Translations under genes and position numbers: made by a program
NCBI GenBank assembly: GCA_002718935.1
Contig: PBFV01000070.1
Coordinates: 1-9,818 of the forward strand
Length of the DNA: 9,818 nt
Direction: 5' to 3'
Source of the DNA: Verrucomicrobiales bacterium
GTDB lineage: Bacteria; Verrucomicrobiota; Verrucomicrobiia; Limisphaerales; UBA1100
The notes under the pieces: model-generated
What the model was told of the DNA's origin: nothing
The model's database searches: none
What the model saw: the letters and a program-made list of their open reading frames with translations, nothing else
Part shown: piece after piece, positions 1 to 6,765 of the stretch
Position numbering within the stretch: the first letter of the stretch is position 1
How the letters are laid out: every line of letters starts with the position of its first letter

Positions 1-51
1 AAGGATCACGTAGCGTGTTTTGATTTGAGATAAATTAATCAATTAATTGTC

Positions 52-1350
52 ATGAAATACTGGATGACGTTGTTGGCCGGTGCGACCTTGGCAATGGCTA
101 CGGAGCGTGGCGGGGGATTTGACAAGCTTCACGCGCTCATTAAGCCACAGCGTGGCGAGTCGCGTTGGATGGAGGTGGAATGGCAGCCGCGCGTTTGGGA
201 GGCGCGACGATTGGCCGCGGCGCAGGGCAAACCGCTCTTTTTCATGGCCGGCAGCGGCGGCGCGCCGGCGGCGGGCTGCTGAACGGCGGGTCGTGGCGTG
301 AGCCGTGGGCTCACCTTCTGGAACGACGAGACGATTGCGCTCATCCGCGAACACTTCATCGCCGTGTCCGTTCCCACATGGGTGGCCAAGGCACCTGGGG
401 CGGAGGGGGATTTCCTGCGACAGGCAGGCATCGACAAACGGTGGGTGACCTCCAGCGGTTATATGCATTGCGTTTCCGCAAGCGGCAAATTGCTCGGCGG
501 TCGGCCGTGCGAGGAAGTGCTGGAGAAATTCAAAGAACTACCCGAAGCAGAGCGTCGGCCCGGCGCGGTAAAACTGTCGCCCTTGGCAGAAGCTGAGCAG
601 CTCATTCCCTCACCTCCGAAGGGCGGACTCGTCCTGCGCGTGCACGCGCGCTTCCTTGCACACGAAAAGGGCCGACTGCGTCCGGCGCGTCCAACCGATT
701 TTCCATTGATGCTCGCCAAGCCCAACGTGCTGCGCTCGTGGGAAAAATTTCTGCAGCCGAATACCGAATACCTGTGGCTCACGCGCGACGAATGGCGGGC
801 GATGGTGCCCGCGCAACCAGCCAAAGGGCAACGGCTCGAGGTGGCACCGGCGATCGGCCTGCGGTTGGCGCGGTTTCACCTTACGCCGCAGCGGGCTACG
901 ACCAGCGAAGGCGGCATCTTGCATCCTAAGCGCGTACAGGAGGCGCGACTGTCGCTGGAGGTGACGGCGGTGTCCGCGCAAACCATCGCGATGAAGCTCA
1001 CCGGTCGCGTCCATTGGGGCAGCGAGTTTGATGCTGCGCAGGCAACCACGCCGAACGGCCCGTTGCGGCAAGGATTCGCCGCGCCCATCGACGGACGGTT
1101 GGTGTACGACCGCCAGCGCGGCGCCTTCACGCGGTTCGATCTCATCGCCAACGGCCACACGTGGGGACGCTGGGGCGATGCCAATGGCCGCAGCATGTAC
1201 GTTGAGCGCCCCGGCCGCGCGCCGTTCGGCTTCGCGCTGGAACTGGCCGGCGATTCCCCCACCGACCGCATCCCGCCCGGCGGCAACGGCCGCTACGTGA
1301 CCACCCGCGGTTACTTCGACCCGCCAAAGCACTCCAAGCCACTACAGTGA
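52..1350 (+). CDS. probable secreted thioredoxin-like selenoprotein (Sec at codon 77), read through in-frame UGA 280-282
   Basis: The frame from ATG 52 to TGA 1348-1350 gives 432 residues if the UGA at 280-282 is decoded. Residues 1-16 (MKYWMTLLAGATLAMA) look like a short Sec signal peptide. Residues about 35-170 read as a thioredoxin-like fold: a W-EVEW...A...AAAQGKPLFF strand entering the redox site, then A-A-G-C76-U77-T-A-G-R-G, then a helix and the strand FIAVSV, and later GYMHCVSASGKLL. The frame stays coding-like straight across the UGA, with no shift. A SECIS-like hairpin lies 15 nt downstream. The C-terminal part (about 262-426, rich in strand-like and Gly/Arg/Trp stretches) belongs to no family I recognise. 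Function is inferred to be an extracytoplasmic thiol/selenol redox protein. The start lacks a clear Shine-Dalgarno and was chosen for the signal peptide. Alternatives are a nonsense-mutated pseudogene split into 52-282 and a GTG-started 298-1350, or a sequencing error. No sel genes lie in the window. Confidence 0.72.
290..327 (+). promoter_or_regulatory. SECIS-like stem-loop for UGA decoding
   Basis: GTGAGCC (298-304) pairs perfectly with GGCTCAC (308-314) around the loop GTG (305-307). Below it GTCGT (290-294) pairs with ACGAC (323-327) across an asymmetric internal loop. The upper stem begins 15 nt after the UGA at 280-282, and the apical loop is 22 nt after it. Bacterial SECIS elements lie within the coding sequence just after the UGA. 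As I recall the published bacterial model, the apical loop is about 16-37 nt downstream with a G in its first two positions, which fits here. The E. coli fdhF loop also carries a GU pair that SelB recognises, about three nucleotides closer to the UGA. No bulged U is present directly below the upper stem, unlike fdhF. Confidence 0.65.
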
Positions 1351-1497
1351 GTGTCGCTTGACGGCTCATGGGGGAGCACCCTGCAAAACTGCCGCACGGC
1401 CGCCCGCCAACCCATGGGCGACCGCGATCAACGAAATTATCTCGGCGTGCGCCTCGTCATCCGCAAGCACCGGCCGATTCCGAAAAAGAAAAAATGA
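1351..1497 (+). pseudogene. C-terminal relic of an FGE/SUMF1-family (formylglycine-generating enzyme-like) gene
   Basis: The frame directly after the stop of the upstream gene stays open for 48 codons, to two consecutive TGA codons at 1495-1500. It reads LDGSWGSTLQNCRTAAR, then R-N-Y-L-G-V-R-L-V. This matches the end of the FGE-sulfatase domain, whose last conserved block is (R)GGSW...CR.A.R......(N).GFR.V. The rest of that domain, normally more than 200 residues, is absent: upstream in this frame is the unrelated C-terminus of the selenoprotein candidate, and the other frames show no FGE motifs. Only one Cys remains, so the two catalytic cysteines of true FGE are not seen. The fragment ends in a Lys-rich tail (PKKKK). 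It has no convincing start codon or ribosome site. Most likely it is a decayed or recombined remnant. It could also be a read-through extension of the upstream protein if the UGA at 1348 were decoded, which I consider unlikely. Confidence 0.55.
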
Positions 1498-1602
1498 TGA
1501 ATCAATCGCGCGAGCTTTCAGCCGCGACTGAACAAATCGGAAGACTCAAAAAAAGTTTAAGCAGTTTTTTCATGATTCATTCCAGGCTCGCGCACGATCC
1601 GC
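1498..1602. terminator. convergent spacer with AT-rich inverted repeats, possible bidirectional terminator
   Basis: This spacer lies between the plus-strand relic and the stop of the minus-strand sulfatase. It contains A7 (1548-1554) facing T6 (1565-1570), so either strand can form a weak A-T stem followed by U residues. An outer arm TGAATCA (1498-1504) can pair with TGATTCA (1573-1579). There is no GC-rich stem, so it is not a canonical intrinsic terminator. The position between convergent genes is the main argument. Confidence 0.25.
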
Positions 1603-2979
1603 CTACTTGGGCAACGGCACTCGGGCTTGCTTGATGATCGCCTTCATTTTTTGGACGAGCTCGGGTCGTTGAGAGGCAAGATCTTTTTTCTCAAACGGAT
1701 CCGCGTTGAGGTCAAAAATCTCCATCGGCTTGCCGGCCGCGCGGAAGGCTTTCCAGTTGCCCATGCGAACGGCCTGCGAGACGATCACTTGCTTCGGGCC
1801 TTTGCAAAATTCGAAGTACAGATACTCGTGCGCCCGCTGCTTGCCCGCTTCACCGCGCAAGGTTGGCACAAAGGAAATGCCGGTGTTTTGAGGCGGCACC
1901 GGTTGGCCGGTCAATTCGCATACCGTCGGCAAAATATCCTGAAAACCGCTTATGTGCCCGGTGGTGGTGCCGGGAGTAATGACGCCGGGCCAGCGCGCGA
2001 GCATGGGTGCGCGAATGCCGCCTTCGTGCATGTCACGCTTGTGGCCGCGCAGATTGCCGGAGGAATTCCAAAACGACGGGTCATGCCCGCCTTCCTTGTG
2101 GGCGCCGTTGTCGCTGCTGAACATCACCAGCGTGTTGTTGTCCACGCCCAGTTCATCCAGCAGCTTGAGCAGTGCGCCGATCTCGTTGTCCAGATGCTCC
2201 ATCATCGCGGCGAATCCGGCAATCGGGTTCACCACATCAGGGCACGGCTCGCCACCCGCGCCGTATTTGCCAATTTTTTTGTCGAACTGCGGAAATACCT
2301 TGCGCCATTTTTCGTGCAGCGCTTTTGGCGCATGCATCGCCGCGTGCGGAATGGCCGTGGGGATGTAGCAGAAAAAGGGCTGCTTCGCCCGCACACTGCC
2401 ACGAATGAACGCGCGCGCTTGCTCCATCATTGGCGTATGCAAGTAAGTCCCTTTCTTCAGCGGCAATTCGCGACCATTGTGGACATAAGTGGTGGGGTAG
2501 TAGGTGTGCGCAATGGTCTGGCTTTTCCATCCGTAAAACTCATCGAAGCCGTGCGCCAACGGATTGGGCGCGCCCTCCAGATGCGTGTTGCCCAAGCCCC
2601 ATTTGCCAAACGCACCGGTGCGGTAGCCGGCTGCCTTGAACACCTCCGGCAGCACGGTCATCTTCGGATCCAGCGCCGCACCCCGACGCTCGCCCAGATT
2701 GCCCCGTACGTAGCAACGCCCCGAGTGCATGCCGGTCATCAACACCGCCCGGCTCGGTGTGCACACTGTGTTTCCCGAGTAATGCGCCGTAAACTTCAGG
2801 CCCTCACTTGCCAAACGGTCGATGTGCGGCGTCTTGAATTTCTTCTGTCCGTAACACGACAGATCGCCGTAACCGAGATCATCGGCCAGGATGTAAATGA
2901 CGTTCGGTTTGCTCGCGGCCGAGAGCAGCCAAGGCAGACACAGGAGGAATGTCGACAGGATTGTAAGGGTCTTCTTCAT
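1603..2979 (-). CDS. secreted type I sulfatase (formylglycine-dependent, alkaline phosphatase superfamily)
   Basis: This 458-residue protein should hydrolyse sulfate esters outside the cytoplasm. Residues 1-22 (MKKTLTILSTFLLCLPWLLSAA) form a clear Sec signal peptide, which is why I start at 2979 rather than at the 14-codon-longer frame start at 3021. Metal-binding LADDLGYGD follows at 31-39. The sulfatase signature C73-T-P-S-R followed by AVLMTG carries the Cys that becomes formylglycine. GKWGLG at 125-130 supplies the usual active-site Lys, IPHAAMHAP (210-218) a His, and FSSDNGAHKEGGHDP (287-301) the second Asp-Asn metal pair. RGHKRDMHEGGIRAP is the typical late motif. The C-terminus (MGNWKAFR...FDLNADPFEKKDLA) is the standard sulfatase end. 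Length is typical and nothing is missing. The natural substrate cannot be read from the sequence. Maturation needs an FGE, but only a relic of that family lies nearby, convergently at 1351-1497. Confidence 0.95.
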   Translation of the reverse strand: MKKTLTILSTFLLCLPWLLSAASKPNVIYILADDLGYGDLSCYGQKKFKTPHIDRLASEGLKFTAHYSGNTVCTPSRAVLMTGMHSGRCYVRGNLGERRGAALDPKMTVLPEVFKAAGYRTGAFGKWGLGNTHLEGAPNPLAHGFDEFYGWKSQTIAHTYYPTTYVHNGRELPLKKGTYLHTPMMEQARAFIRGSVRAKQPFFCYIPTAIPHAAMHAPKALHEKWRKVFPQFDKKIGKYGAGGEPCPDVVNPIAGFAAMMEHLDNEIGALLKLLDELGVDNNTLVMFSSDNGAHKEGGHDPSFWNSSGNLRGHKRDMHEGGIRAPMLARWPGVITPGTTTGHISGFQDILPTVCELTGQPVPPQNTGISFVPTLRGEAGKQRAHEYLYFEFCKGPKQVIVSQAVRMGNWKAFRAAGKPMEIFDLNADPFEKKDLASQRPELVQKMKAIIKQARVPLPK

Positions 2980-3020
2980 TTTGTATCTCAAATCTTCAGC
3001 CTTAAAAATTTTATACCTCA
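2980..3020 (-). promoter_or_regulatory. possible sulfatase promoter and leader with imperfect direct repeat
   Basis: Reading the minus strand toward the sulfatase start, GAGGTATAAAAT (3020-3009) contains a good -10-like TATAAA (3015-3010). No convincing -35 lies at the right distance. A second, similar copy GAGATACAAAAT runs into the ATG at 2979. Between the copies is AAGGCTGAAG, and the start has no strong Shine-Dalgarno. The repeat is visible; its role as promoter is inference. Confidence 0.3.
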
Positions 3021-3051
3021 CTCACTACGACGAACATGCCTTGGCTCTTGA

Positions 3052-3213
3052 TTGTGGCCGGGCAATGCTGATCGCCAAAAAGTGTCCAACGCCGCCGAGT
3101 TTGAAGCAATCCTCAAACGCGATCGCAATGATTTGTTCCGTTGGAAAGGCCGCGTTTGCACAAGGAACACGCGAATTGACTTCAGTCGTGTTTCGACGAA
3201 AATGTCGTCGTGA
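3052..3213 (+). CDS. doubtful small ORF overlapping the cytochrome gene start by 4 nt
   Basis: An open frame of 53 codons starts at TTG 3052 (or GTG 3082, 43 codons) and ends at TGA 3211-3213. That stop overlaps the GTG start of the next gene (3210-3212) in a GTGA arrangement typical of translational coupling. The product is charged (AEFEAILKRDRNDLFRWKGR) and matches no family I know. It has no Shine-Dalgarno and its codon use is less biased than that of neighbouring genes. It may be chance in the 230-bp divergent spacer. The spacer otherwise shows only the sulfatase promoter candidate and TTGACT at 3176-3181 with a poor -10 (GAAAAT, 3198-3203). No RNA gene is recognised in it. Confidence 0.2.
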   Translation: MWPGNADRQKVSNAAEFEAILKRDRNDLFRWKGRVCTRNTRIDFSRVSTKMSS

Positions 3214-5297
3214 ATTTTGGTCGATTCATTGCCTGTTGGTTGTTGGGGGCGAGTCTCCTTCCCGCTGCCGACGCCAAGAAGGAAGTCGCGCGTGAAGCCG
3301 CCCTCAAGGAAGCGGATGCGAAGGCGTTGGCGGCGAACATGGCGGCTTACGATAAGGACGTGCGACCGTTTCTGGAGCGGCACTGTATCAGTTGTCATGG
3401 GCCCAAGAAATTGAAAGGCGAGCTGGCGCTGGATTTGCTGGATGCGGACATGAAGGAAAGCACCAGTGCCTCGCGCTGGGCGGTGGTGCGCGACAAGCTG
3501 GAGCAGGGCGATATGCCGCCCGATGGCGAGCCGCAGCCGTCCCCGGAGGACAGCGCCAAGGTACTGGCGTGGATCAAGGCGGAGATGAAGCGTTCGCGCC
3601 GCAACTTCAAGGAGCGCCTGCAGCAGATCAGTGGCAACAAGGTGCAGCATGATTTGCTCTTCGATCCGAATCAAGCCGCGCGGTTGATGATCGCCCCGCG
3701 TATTCGGCGGCACAGCGTGGAGTTGTACGAGACCTTTCGTCGCGCACAGGCGAAGGGCTTTGAGAATCTCGTGGGTAATCCGTTCACATCTGATCCGCGC
3801 TTCATTTTCCGAGATATGGGCACGCCGCACATGGACGTGCCGACCACCTCGCAATTGATCCGCAACGCCGTGACGATTATGGAGCGGCTCACTGGACACA
3901 CGATGGAGAAGGGCGCGCTCAAGCCGATGATCGGATCCAAGAAGGAGTTTCTCGCCTTCGTCGATCCGAAAAAACCGCTGGACGAGGCGGCGATGAACAA
4001 GGCGCTGGACCTGCAGTTCAAGCGCGTGCTGGAACGGCAGCCAAGCGATGCGGAGCGCACACGGTTCCTGAAACTATTTGAGAAAACAGTCAAGGAAGCC
4101 GGGCGCGTGGCAGGGGTGCGCTACACGTTGGCGGCGGTATACCTTGTGCCCGATGCCATCTTCCGTTGGGAACTGGGCGGCAAGGCCGGTGCCGATGGTC
4201 GCTCACGTCTTCGACCGGCGGAGATCGCGGACAGTCTGGCTTTTGCGCTGACCGATGAGCGTCCGCCGGCGTGGCTGGTTAAAGCCGCTGCTGAGGGCGA
4301 GTTGGACACTGCCGAGGGCGTGGCGGCGGCGGTGAAAAAGATGTTTGCTGATCCCAAGCTGCGCCGGCCACGCATCATTCGTTTCTTTCACGAATTTTTT
4401 GAGTACCGGAAGGCACTGGAGGTGTTCAAGAACCCGGAGGATTTTCGCCACCATAAGGCGCGCGTTTTGGTGAGCGACACGGACAATCTCATTCGCTGGA
4501 TACTCGAGCGCGATAAGGATGTGCTGCGTGAACTGCTTACCACGGACAAGGCATTCGTGAACACGCGGTATGACGCGAACAAAAAACAGCTCGTGCGGTA
4601 CGAGCGCAAGGGACTGCTGCACAGCTCGTACAGTTTGCCGCCGGACTGGAAGTGGACGTCCGAGCAGCCGATTGCCATGCCCAACGGCACGCGTGCGGGC
4701 ATCCTCACCCAACCAGCATGGCTGGTGGCATGGTCGGTGAACCAGGACAACCACGCCATCCTGCGCGGCAAATGGATTCGCGAACGTCTGCTCGGCAACG
4801 TGGTGCCGGACATTCCCATCACGGTCGATGCCCAGTTGCCTGAAGCGCCGGAGAAAACCCTGCGCGAACGCATGGCCGTCACGCGTGAGGCATACTGCTG
4901 GCAGTGCCACAAACTGATGAACGACGTCGGCACGCCGTTTGAAAACTACGACCACTTTGGCCGCTGGCGCGCACTGGAATTGGAACGCCCCGTGGACGCC
5001 ACCGGCGGCATTGACCAGACCGGCGACAAGCGCATCGACGGCATGAAGACCAAGACCGCCGTCGAGTTCGTACGCGCGCTGGCCAAGAGCGAGCGCGTGG
5101 AGCAGGTGTTCGTGCGGCACGTGTTTCGTTTCTTCACCGGGCGCAACGAAAACCTCGGCGACGGCCCCAGTCTGCGCGCCGCGCACAAGGCCTACCGTGA
5201 CAGTGGCGGCAGTTTTCAGGCGCTCGTGACAGCGCTTTTGAGCAGTGACTCCTTCCTTTACCGCACGCCGAAATTAGCGGCGAAGGCGGCCGATTAG
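3210..5297 (+). CDS. PSCyt1 cytochrome protein with DUF1592-DUF1588-DUF1585 domains
   Basis: This is a 695-residue exported protein of the planctomycete-type cytochrome family. Residues 1-22 form a Sec signal ending PAADA. A PSCyt1 domain (about 48-125) follows, with the heme motif C59-I-S-C62-H63 and a conserved MPP turn at the expected place. The next 150 residues are where DUF1587 usually sits, but its RRL.R.EY signature is absent. DUF1592 is seen around 300-420 (YLVPDAIFRWEL...FFHEFFEYR). DUF1588 is around 490-595 (ILTQPAWLVAWS...LRGKWIRERLLG), with a second heme-type motif C563-W-Q-C566-H567 and FENYDHFGRWR. DUF1585 is at the C-terminus (FFTGRNENLGDG...LLSSDSFLYR). The start is GTG and has no Shine-Dalgarno, but the signal peptide supports it. 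The family's function is unproven; an electron-transfer or oxidoreductase role in extracytoplasmic polymer catabolism is the common inference. It is probably the first gene of the operon. Confidence 0.9.
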   Translation: MNFGRFIACWLLGASLLPAADAKKEVAREAALKEADAKALAANMAAYDKDVRPFLERHCISCHGPKKLKGELALDLLDADMKESTSASRWAVVRDKLEQGDMPPDGEPQPSPEDSAKVLAWIKAEMKRSRRNFKERLQQISGNKVQHDLLFDPNQAARLMIAPRIRRHSVELYETFRRAQAKGFENLVGNPFTSDPRFIFRDMGTPHMDVPTTSQLIRNAVTIMERLTGHTMEKGALKPMIGSKKEFLAFVDPKKPLDEAAMNKALDLQFKRVLERQPSDAERTRFLKLFEKTVKEAGRVAGVRYTLAAVYLVPDAIFRWELGGKAGADGRSRLRPAEIADSLAFALTDERPPAWLVKAAAEGELDTAEGVAAAVKKMFADPKLRRPRIIRFFHEFFEYRKALEVFKNPEDFRHHKARVLVSDTDNLIRWILERDKDVLRELLTTDKAFVNTRYDANKKQLVRYERKGLLHSSYSLPPDWKWTSEQPIAMPNGTRAGILTQPAWLVAWSVNQDNHAILRGKWIRERLLGNVVPDIPITVDAQLPEAPEKTLRERMAVTREAYCWQCHKLMNDVGTPFENYDHFGRWRALELERPVDATGGIDQTGDKRIDGMKTKTAVEFVRALAKSERVEQVFVRHVFRFFTGRNENLGDGPSLRAAHKAYRDSGGSFQALVTALLSSDSFLYRTPKLAAKAAD

Positions 5298-5345
5298 CAA
5301 AACGACGATTGAATTATTCAACCCAGCGAACTAGTCTAAACCAAC

Positions 5346-5349
5346 GGAG
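5346..5349 (+). promoter_or_regulatory. ribosome binding site of the DUF1552 gene
   Basis: GGAG lies 6 nt before the ATG at 5356 and is the clearest Shine-Dalgarno in the window. It sits at the end of a 58-nt spacer that also holds a small palindrome (TTGAA/TTCAA, 5309-5321) of unknown meaning. The stem is too weak and lacks a U-tract for a terminator, so transcription probably continues. Confidence 0.6.
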
Positions 5350-5355
5350 CAAGGA

Positions 5356-6753
5356 ATGAGAATCCAACCCAATCGACGTGAATTTCTGCGCAACACCGGC
5401 CTCGGTGCCGGCGCGCTGGCTTTGGGACCAGTGGCACAACAACTGCGCGCGCGGGCCGAAGGCAAGGTGCCCAAGACCCCTCGGTTTGTGTTCGTGGTGG
5501 AGAGCAACGGCCTGCCGCCGCATCACATTGTGCCATCGGGAATAAAGCGCAAACCGCGCCGACAGCAGGCACTCAATGGACCAGCAGAATTTTTTGATGC
5601 TTCCCTAAAAGGTCGCAAGCTGCCGATGTCACTGGAACCCATTGCAAAATGGCAGGACAAAGTAACCATTGTGCAGGGCCTTTCTGGCAGGGTGGCTGGG
5701 GGCGGTCATTCTAATAATTTTAAGGCGCTGGGAGCTAACGGTGAGGGGCAGAAAGGAGAATCCACGTCCATCCTTGGCCCTACTGTTGATGGAGTATTGG
5801 CTCAACACATTGGCGGCATTTTCCCGCACATCGGCCTGGGCATTTCCAAGCGATTGGAGAACAGCGTCGTGTACAGCATCTCGGCTATCGGCAAAAACAA
5901 GCCGCTGCCGATCATGGTGAAGCCGGACCAGGCCATGGGCACGCTCTTCGGCAGTGTCGCCAATGGCAATGCGAAGAATGATTTTCTCGCCAAGCGCAAC
6001 CTGCTCGACTTTTTGCGTGAGGACGTGAAGCGCGTGGAGAAAACGCTGGGCGGCCCGGAGAAGGAACAGCTCAGCGCATACCTTGCCACGTTCGACACGC
6101 TCAGTGATCGGCAAAGTCGCCTGAACGAAATCGAGCATACGCTGCGCAAGCACGCGCCGGTGGCCAATGACAAGTACACTAGCGAAGTAGAAACCGACCG
6201 ATTGGACGCGCAGTTCGATCTCGGCGCGGCCGCATTGATTGCGGGCCTCACCAACGTGCTGACGCTTTCCTCGGCGGCGGGTATTCGCGACTTTGACATT
6301 TGCTTTAAGGGCCTCGGCCTCACCAAGGGCAAACACCACACCGGCCATGGCGGCGGGCAGAACGGCATGGATTACAATGGCGTCTACAATTTCATCCGAC
6401 GTTTCCACTTCGAGCAGATCGCCAAGCTCTGCAAGCGACTGGAATCCATCCCCGAGGGCAACGGCACGATGCTCGACAACACGGTGATCGTGTATCTCTC
6501 TGACGGCGCCGAGGCACACCACAGCCGCACTTGGGAATGGCCGTTCATCTTGATTGGCAATGCCGGCGGCAAACTGAAGACCGGTCGTTACGTGGATTAC
6601 CCCGGGTACGGCATGCTCGGTCACCGCACAACGGCAAATCTCTACACCACCTTCCTCAACCTCGCCGGCAACAACGCCGAGCGCTTCGGCATGGCCGATC
6701 CGAACCTCAAAGACCTCGACCAAACCGGCCCGCTCACCGAGTTGTTGGCCTAA
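5356..6753 (+). CDS. DUF1552 family protein with Tat signal
   Basis: This 465-residue protein starts with a twin-arginine signal (N-R7-R8-E-F-L-R followed by a hydrophobic Gly/Ala/Leu stretch), so it is probably exported folded. The body matches the DUF1552 family: TPRFVFVVESNGL, the Gly/His segment GGGHSNN (115-121), DLGAAALIAGLTNVLTLSSA, and RFHFEQIAKLCKRLESIPEGNGTMLDNTVIVYLSD (350-383). DUF1552 proteins are described by an HxxSHH motif. At the corresponding position this protein has H327-H-T-G-H331-G, so it is a divergent member or has changed active-site residues. Family activity is unknown; a hydrolase of the sulfatase-like fold is a family-level guess. It follows the DUF1592 gene by 58 nt and is followed 12 nt later by the DUF1501 gene. 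Codons from about 5569 to 5814 are clearly less GC-rich at third positions than the rest of the gene. Confidence 0.92.
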   Translation: MRIQPNRREFLRNTGLGAGALALGPVAQQLRARAEGKVPKTPRFVFVVESNGLPPHHIVPSGIKRKPRRQQALNGPAEFFDASLKGRKLPMSLEPIAKWQDKVTIVQGLSGRVAGGGHSNNFKALGANGEGQKGESTSILGPTVDGVLAQHIGGIFPHIGLGISKRLENSVVYSISAIGKNKPLPIMVKPDQAMGTLFGSVANGNAKNDFLAKRNLLDFLREDVKRVEKTLGGPEKEQLSAYLATFDTLSDRQSRLNEIEHTLRKHAPVANDKYTSEVETDRLDAQFDLGAAALIAGLTNVLTLSSAAGIRDFDICFKGLGLTKGKHHTGHGGGQNGMDYNGVYNFIRRFHFEQIAKLCKRLESIPEGNGTMLDNTVIVYLSDGAEAHHSRTWEWPFILIGNAGGKLKTGRYVDYPGYGMLGHRTTANLYTTFLNLAGNNAERFGMADPNLKDLDQTGPLTELLA

Positions 6754-6765
6754 CCCAAAGCGACC

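Noticed and set aside
280..282. Global recoding of UGA as Trp or Gly
   Set aside because: Only one in-frame UGA appears across about 2,500 codons, TGG is used freely for Trp, and the hairpin and Cys context favour local Sec decoding.
1348..1376. Second Sec codon at the UGA 1348-1350, with the stem GCTC/GAGC (1364-1367/1373-1376), giving a fusion to the FGE-like tail
   Set aside because: The stem has only 4 bp, its loop does not begin with G, there is no redox context around the codon, and the upstream protein seems to end naturally.
1401..1420. CGCCC/GGGCG inverted repeat as terminator of the first gene
   Set aside because: The stem is only 5 bp with a 10-nt loop, it lies inside the FGE-like coding relic, and no T-run follows.
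1368..1634. 88-codon plus-strand frame across the convergent spacer
   Set aside because: It is out of frame with the FGE-like relic, runs into the sulfatase 3' end and has no family features.
1627..3051. 474-codon plus-strand open frame opposite the sulfatase
   Set aside because: It is fully antisense to a gene with intact family motifs; its translation is Arg/His/Val-rich without recognisable domains, as expected of a shadow frame in GC-rich DNA.
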